Assembly: GCF_027158205.1 (NCBI RefSeq)
Contig: NZ_JAPVLU010000058.1
Coordinates: 1 to 45,882 of the forward strand
Direction: 5' to 3'
DNA length: 45,882 nucleotides
From: Streptomyces sp. H39-S7
Lineage (GTDB): Bacteria > Actinomycetota > Actinomycetes > Streptomycetales > Streptomycetaceae
The position numbers and the translations under genes are program-made. The number at the start of each line of letters is the position of its first letter. Positions within the stretch are counted from its first letter, which is position 1. Below the pieces are notes generated by a model. It saw nothing but the letters and a program-made list of their open reading frames with translations. It ran no database searches and was not told the origin of the DNA. This document shows positions 42,824 to 45,882 of this stretch, one piece after another.

Positions 42824-43563
42824 ACCCGCAAGCCGCGGCGGCCGCCGGCACCCGGGACCTGGTCCTGTGGGTGGCCCTGCCGTACATCGCGCTGACGGTC
42901 TTCGTCGCCGGCCACATCTGGCGCTACCGCTACGACAAGTTCGGCTGGACCACGCGCTCCTCCCAGCTCCACGAGAGCCGCCTCCTGCGGATCGGCAGCC
43001 CGCTGTTCCACTTCGGGATCCTCGCCGTGGTCGCGGGCCACGTCGGGGGCCTGGTCGTCCCCGAGAGCTGGACCCGGGCCGTCGGGATCAGCGAACACGC
43101 CTACCACATCACCGCCGTCTCGCTCGGCACGGTGGCAGGCGTCAGTACCCTCGCCGGACTGGTCATTCTCATCTACCGAAGGCGCACCGTCGGGCCGGTA
43201 TTCAGCGCCACCACTCGCAACGACAAGCTGATGTACGTCGTGCTGGCCCTGACCCTGGCACTGGGCCTGGCCGCCACCATCGCCTCCAACGTCATCGGAG
43301 GCGGCTACGACTACCGCACGACCATCTCGCCGTGGTTCCGATCCGTCTTCTCCTTCTTTCCCGAACCCGCCCTGATGGGCGGCGCCCCATTGCTGTACCA
43401 ACTGCACGCCCTCAGCGCGCTGCTGCTCTTCGGTATCTGGCCGTTCACCCGTCTGGTGCACGTACTCACCGCGCCGGTCGGCTACCTCACCCGCCCCTAC
43501 ATCGTCTACCGAAGCCGCGACGAGGCCCAGCAGGGCGCACGGGTCCCGCGCCGCGGATGGTGA
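42820..43563 (+). CDS. narI: Respiratory nitrate reductase gamma subunit (cytochrome b)
   Basis: Membrane subunit of 247 residues with five hydrophobic helices that oxidises quinol and passes electrons to NarH. The four haem-ligand histidines are present at the correct spacing: H64 and H74 (LFHFGILAVVAGHVGG), H196 and H214 (YQLHALSALLLFGIWPFTRLVH). The ATG overlaps the narJ stop (ATGA). The C-terminal tail is short and charged. With narGHJ this makes a complete membrane-bound nitrate reductase. Confidence 0.96.
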   Translation: MNPQAAAAAGTRDLVLWVALPYIALTVFVAGHIWRYRYDKFGWTTRSSQLHESRLLRIGSPLFHFGILAVVAGHVGGLVVPESWTRAVGISEHAYHITAVSLGTVAGVSTLAGLVILIYRRRTVGPVFSATTRNDKLMYVVLALTLALGLAATIASNVIGGGYDYRTTISPWFRSVFSFFPEPALMGGAPLLYQLHALSALLLFGIWPFTRLVHVLTAPVGYLTRPYIVYRSRDEAQQGARVPRRGW

Positions 43564-43702
43564 CCCCGAGCAGCGAGCGGCGGTTCCCCGACGCCGAGCG
43601 GGGTGGTCGCCCCCGGCCACCCCCGCGGACCCGGTGGCGGCGCAAGCGACCCGCCGCCGGCGGAACCGCGTTCACCACCCACCGTGACGGAGACTGGAAC
43701 CC

Positions 43703-44035
43703 ATGCAGAAACTTTCCCTCGACGCCCAAGCCCGCGAACACCTGGAACGCGCCGCGGCCGCCTCCTCCGGACGCAGCTCCGAGACCGTGTACGGCGGCCA
43801 CGAGCACGTCCTGCGCCAGACCGTCCTCGCGCTGACAGCGGGCACGTCCCTCGCCGAGCACGAGAGCCCGGGCGAGGCCACTCTCCTGGTGCTGGCCGGC
43901 CGCGTACGGCTCACCAGCGGGGACACCTCCTGGGACGGCATGACCGGCGACCTGATCATCATTCCCCCGGCCCGCCACAGCCTCCACGCCATCGAGGACG
44001 CAGCGGTGCTGCTCACGGTCGCCAAGCTCCGCTGA
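43703..44035 (+). CDS. Small cupin-domain protein
   Basis: Single-domain cupin of 110 residues. The barrel is visible from LRQTVLALTAGTSLAEHESPGEATLLVLAGRVRL to GDLIIIPPARHSLHAIEDAAVLLTVAKL, with candidate metal residues His 35 (GHEHV), His 53 and His 92. Similar small cupins accompany nitrate and hypoxia-linked genes in actinomycetes and may sense a ligand, but the role is unknown. It starts 139 bases after narI, with GACGGAGACTGGAACCC before the ATG. The stop codon is the first element of a seven-copy heptamer repeat. Confidence 0.85.
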   Translation: MQKLSLDAQAREHLERAAAASSGRSSETVYGGHEHVLRQTVLALTAGTSLAEHESPGEATLLVLAGRVRLTSGDTSWDGMTGDLIIIPPARHSLHAIEDAAVLLTVAKLR

Positions 44036-44082
44036 ACGCTGAACGCTGAACGCTGAACGCTGAACGCTGAACGCTGAACGCT
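44034..44082 (+). repeat. Heptanucleotide tandem repeat, seven copies of GAACGCT
   Basis: Seven perfect copies of GAACGCT start inside the cupin stop codon (TGA 44033-44035) and end at 44082, followed by a degenerate GAACACG. Since 7 is not a multiple of 3, TGA occurs in all three frames. Perfect identity suggests recent slippage-based expansion. Confidence 0.95.
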
Positions 44083-44233
44083 GAACACGCCGGCGATGGG
44101 GCCGGTCGGACCTTCGACGGGTCCTGATGGGCCCTGCCGCTCAACCGCGGGCTGCCCCACTGTGGAGACGGGGGCGAATTCCCGCCGGGTCGTGCCGTAT
44201 CCCCTGGCCCATCTGCCGAGGAGGCACGAGACC

Positions 44234-44920
44234 GTGCAGCACCGCACCGTACAAGACATGATGTCCCATCAGGTGGTGAGCGTCGCCGCAGACCGCCCCT
44301 TCAAGGAGCTTGTCGTCCTGCTGGCGCAGAACGACATCAGCGCCCTTCCGGTGGTCGATGACCAGAACAGGCCCCTCGGCGTCGTCTCGGAGGGGGATCT
44401 GCTGCGCAATCAGGCCTCACGGCCGGACCCCCTGGGGCACGGGCATCCCGCCGGCCCGTCGGATCCGACACGTATCCAGCCCGAGGTCGCCGCCGACTTG
44501 ATGACCGGTCCTGCGGTCACCGCCCGGCCGGAATGGTCCGTGGTCGAGGCCGCCAGTGCGATGGAGCGCGCCGGAGTGAAGCGCCTCGTGGTCGTCGACG
44601 AGATCGGGCGGCTGGTGGGCATCGTGAGCCGGAGCGATCTGCTGCGCGTCTTCCTGCGCACGGACCGTTTCATCCGCGAGGAAATCGTCAGCGATGTCCT
44701 CGGCCGGATGCTGCAGATCGCCGAGGGCGCCGTCCAGGTCCAGGTGCGGGAGGGCGTCGTCACCCTCCGCGGGAGGCTCGGCCGGCGGAGCCAGGGGATG
44801 CTGGTGGTCTGGCTGTCGAAGGGTGTTGACGGGGTGGTCAGCGTCCACGACTTGTTGGCCTTCGACGCCGACGACGCCCCGGTCCTGCCGGAGCCCGTCA
44901 CGCTTCCGGCTGCCCCGTGA
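44234..44920 (+). CDS. Tandem CBS-domain protein with C-terminal BON domain
   Basis: Cytoplasmic protein of 228 residues. Two CBS motifs form a likely nucleotide-sensing Bateman module: about 4-60 (VQDMMSHQVVSVAADRPFKELVVLL, ISALPVVDDQNRPLGVVSEGDLL) and about 90-150 (AADLMTGPAVTARPEWSVVEAASAM, VKRLVVVDEIGRLVGIVSRSDLL). A BON domain follows (about 150-215, REEIVSDVLGRM and VREGVVTLRGRLGRRSQGML). Relatives are common in actinomycete hypoxia/dormancy regions; a direct partner is not known. GTG 44234 has GAGGAGG 9 bases upstream; the frame is open to 44096 but without a site. Confidence 0.9.
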   Translation: MQHRTVQDMMSHQVVSVAADRPFKELVVLLAQNDISALPVVDDQNRPLGVVSEGDLLRNQASRPDPLGHGHPAGPSDPTRIQPEVAADLMTGPAVTARPEWSVVEAASAMERAGVKRLVVVDEIGRLVGIVSRSDLLRVFLRTDRFIREEIVSDVLGRMLQIAEGAVQVQVREGVVTLRGRLGRRSQGMLVVWLSKGVDGVVSVHDLLAFDADDAPVLPEPVTLPAAP

Positions 44921-44926
44921 CGTTGT

Positions 44927-44955
44927 GCGGGCGCGCCGCCCCGCCGCGCGCCCGC
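44927..44955. terminator. Probable bidirectional terminator hairpin
   Basis: GCGGGCGCG (44927-44935) pairs with CGCGCCCGC (44947-44955) around an 11-base loop, between the convergent CBS-BON and acyl-CoA-synthetase stops. Confidence 0.5.
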
Positions 44956-45047
44956 GCACCGGGGCGGCGAACCCCCGTCTTGCCGTCGCGCACGCTGACC
45001 GGCCGCACGCCCCCGTTCATCGCACGTGCCCATTCCTGGACCCGGAT

Positions 45048-45882
45048 TCAGCGCAGCCGACGCAGGTACGGATCGTGGACGCGGCGGGGCAGCAGGCGGA
45101 TACGGGCGTTGAGCGTGGTGATGTCACGGGGTCCGGCGACGACCGCGTCGAGTACCGCTTCCGCGAGCTGCGGCAGGTCTTCGGCCATCCGGGACAGTCG
45201 CAGCAGTAGCGTCCTCAGCCCTTCGATCTCCGCGCCGGCACCTCGGCGCCCGAGCAGCGGGGAGCAGCGCGGGTCGGCGAGCAGCGCTCGCACATCATGC
45301 TCGGTGAGCGGGGCGAGCCGGGCAGCCGGTTCGGAGGCGGTACCACCGGGTCCGCACACGATGAGGGGACCGAACACGTCGTCCTGTGTGATTCCGGCGC
45401 TCAGTACGATTCCGCTTTCGGCCAGGCGGCGGGAGAGTACACCGGGCACGGCGCCACCGAAGCGCCCCTCGAGCTCCGCTCGGGCCCCGGACGGGCGCGG
45501 GATGCCGTAGCGGTCCAACAGCTCACAACAGGCTTCCGGATCCAGTCGGCCGCCGTGCGGGTTGACGGCCAGGAAGGCGTCGACGAGTGCGTGCGCTCCA
45601 GCGGTGTCGATGTCCGGCAGCTCCGGCATCGGGCCGGACGGTTGCGCGAGCCATCGGCCGCGGGCCGCGGCGTGTGCCAGAGCTCGGGCGGCGGCATGCG
45701 GCCCGGAGTACGCGGGCACCGCCCCGCCGGTCCCGTGCAACAGACGAACGGGCTCCGGCTGGTCGAGAAGGACGGCGGTCACCGTCCGCGAGCGTCGGAT
45801 CGTCGTGGACTGCGTCAGTGCTCTGACGAGGTCGTCGCCGGTCGCCTCGGACCGGGCGGTGGGCACCAGGACCACCATGACG
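45048..45882 (-). CDS. C-terminal part of an ADP-forming acyl/acetyl-CoA synthetase-like protein (partial)
   Basis: 278 codons, open at the right edge of the window, so the N-terminal part is missing; the ATG at 45878 is internal because the frame and family resemblance run on past it. Features match the C-terminal region of acyl-CoA synthetases of the ADP-forming type, including those fused to acetyltransferase domains in actinomycetes: VVLVPTARSEATGDDLVRALT (ligase-CoA domain) and CCELLDRYGIPRPSGAR, GVLSRRLAESGIVLSAGITQDDVFGPLIVCGPGG and the final ALLLRLSRM-like region before DITTLNARIRLLPRRVHDPYLRRL (ATP-grasp). The catalytic His segment is not in view. It may link acetate or acyl-CoA metabolism to low-oxygen growth. 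Convergent with the CBS-BON gene. Confidence 0.82.
   Translation of the reverse strand, partial: VMVVLVPTARSEATGDDLVRALTQSTTIRRSRTVTAVLLDQPEPVRLLHGTGGAVPAYSGPHAAARALAHAAARGRWLAQPSGPMPELPDIDTAGAHALVDAFLAVNPHGGRLDPEACCELLDRYGIPRPSGARAELEGRFGGAVPGVLSRRLAESGIVLSAGITQDDVFGPLIVCGPGGTASEPAARLAPLTEHDVRALLADPRCSPLLGRRGAGAEIEGLRTLLLRLSRMAEDLPQLAEAVLDAVVAGPRDITTLNARIRLLPRRVHDPYLRRLR

Noticed and set aside
44034..44082. CRISPR-like or iteron array
   Set aside because: A 7-base unit without spacers is a simple tandem repeat; no cas or replication genes are near.

Overview
The window reads as chromosome of a high-GC actinomycete, most likely Streptomyces or a close relative. Codon third positions are almost all G or C, genes are often joined by 4-base ATGA or GTGA overlaps, GTG starts and apparently leaderless starts are common, and the sugar ABC operon carries no ATPase of its own. 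About 45 protein genes or gene remnants are visible. I saw no tRNA, rRNA, CRISPR array, insertion sequence or phage gene.

Left part (1-8.6 kb): a sugar ABC importer (two permeases, then a lipoprotein binding protein that runs off the left edge) is divergent from a LacI-type regulator, with two copies of a near-identical palindrome between them. A dienelactone-hydrolase-like enzyme follows. A TetR regulator is then divergent from a beta-lactamase-fold serine hydrolase, with a large palindrome lying over the promoter, and a PLP-dependent deaminase-like enzyme follows.

Second part (8.6-17.4 kb): a five-gene branched-chain-amino-acid-type ABC importer, all joints overlapping, is divergent from a PucR-type regulator that precedes a DUF485 protein and a sodium:solute symporter. 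Together they suggest regulated uptake of a small organic acid or amino acid.

Middle (17.4-33 kb) is accessory in character: a TMEM175-like membrane protein, a RidA-like protein, a thioredoxin-reductase-like flavoprotein coupled to a DUF3253 protein and divergent from an XRE-cupin regulator, a GNAT acetyltransferase, gene debris, an unknown membrane-anchored protein with a cysteine motif, a decayed type B carboxylesterase, an ECF sigma factor with a membrane partner, a three-gene operon (FAD oxidoreductase, unknown polytopic membrane protein, TetR) behind a perfect inverted repeat, and a three-gene operon (alpha/beta hydrolase, LLM-type oxidoreductase, methyltransferase) divergent from a LysR regulator.

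Right part (33.3-45.9 kb) is a nitrate-respiration and nitrosative-stress island: flavohaemoglobin, NarK transporter, hemerythrin, complete narGHJI, a cupin protein, a CBS-BON protein and the C-terminal part of an acyl-CoA synthetase (ADP-forming type). NarK imports nitrate and exports nitrite, NarGHI reduces nitrate at the membrane, NarJ matures NarGH, and the flavohaemoglobin and perhaps the hemerythrin deal with nitric oxide. Paired sites resembling the DevR/DosR box lie upstream of both hmp and narK with the same 22-base offset, suggesting control by an oxygen/NO-sensing DevR-type regulator. This is inferred from sequence only.
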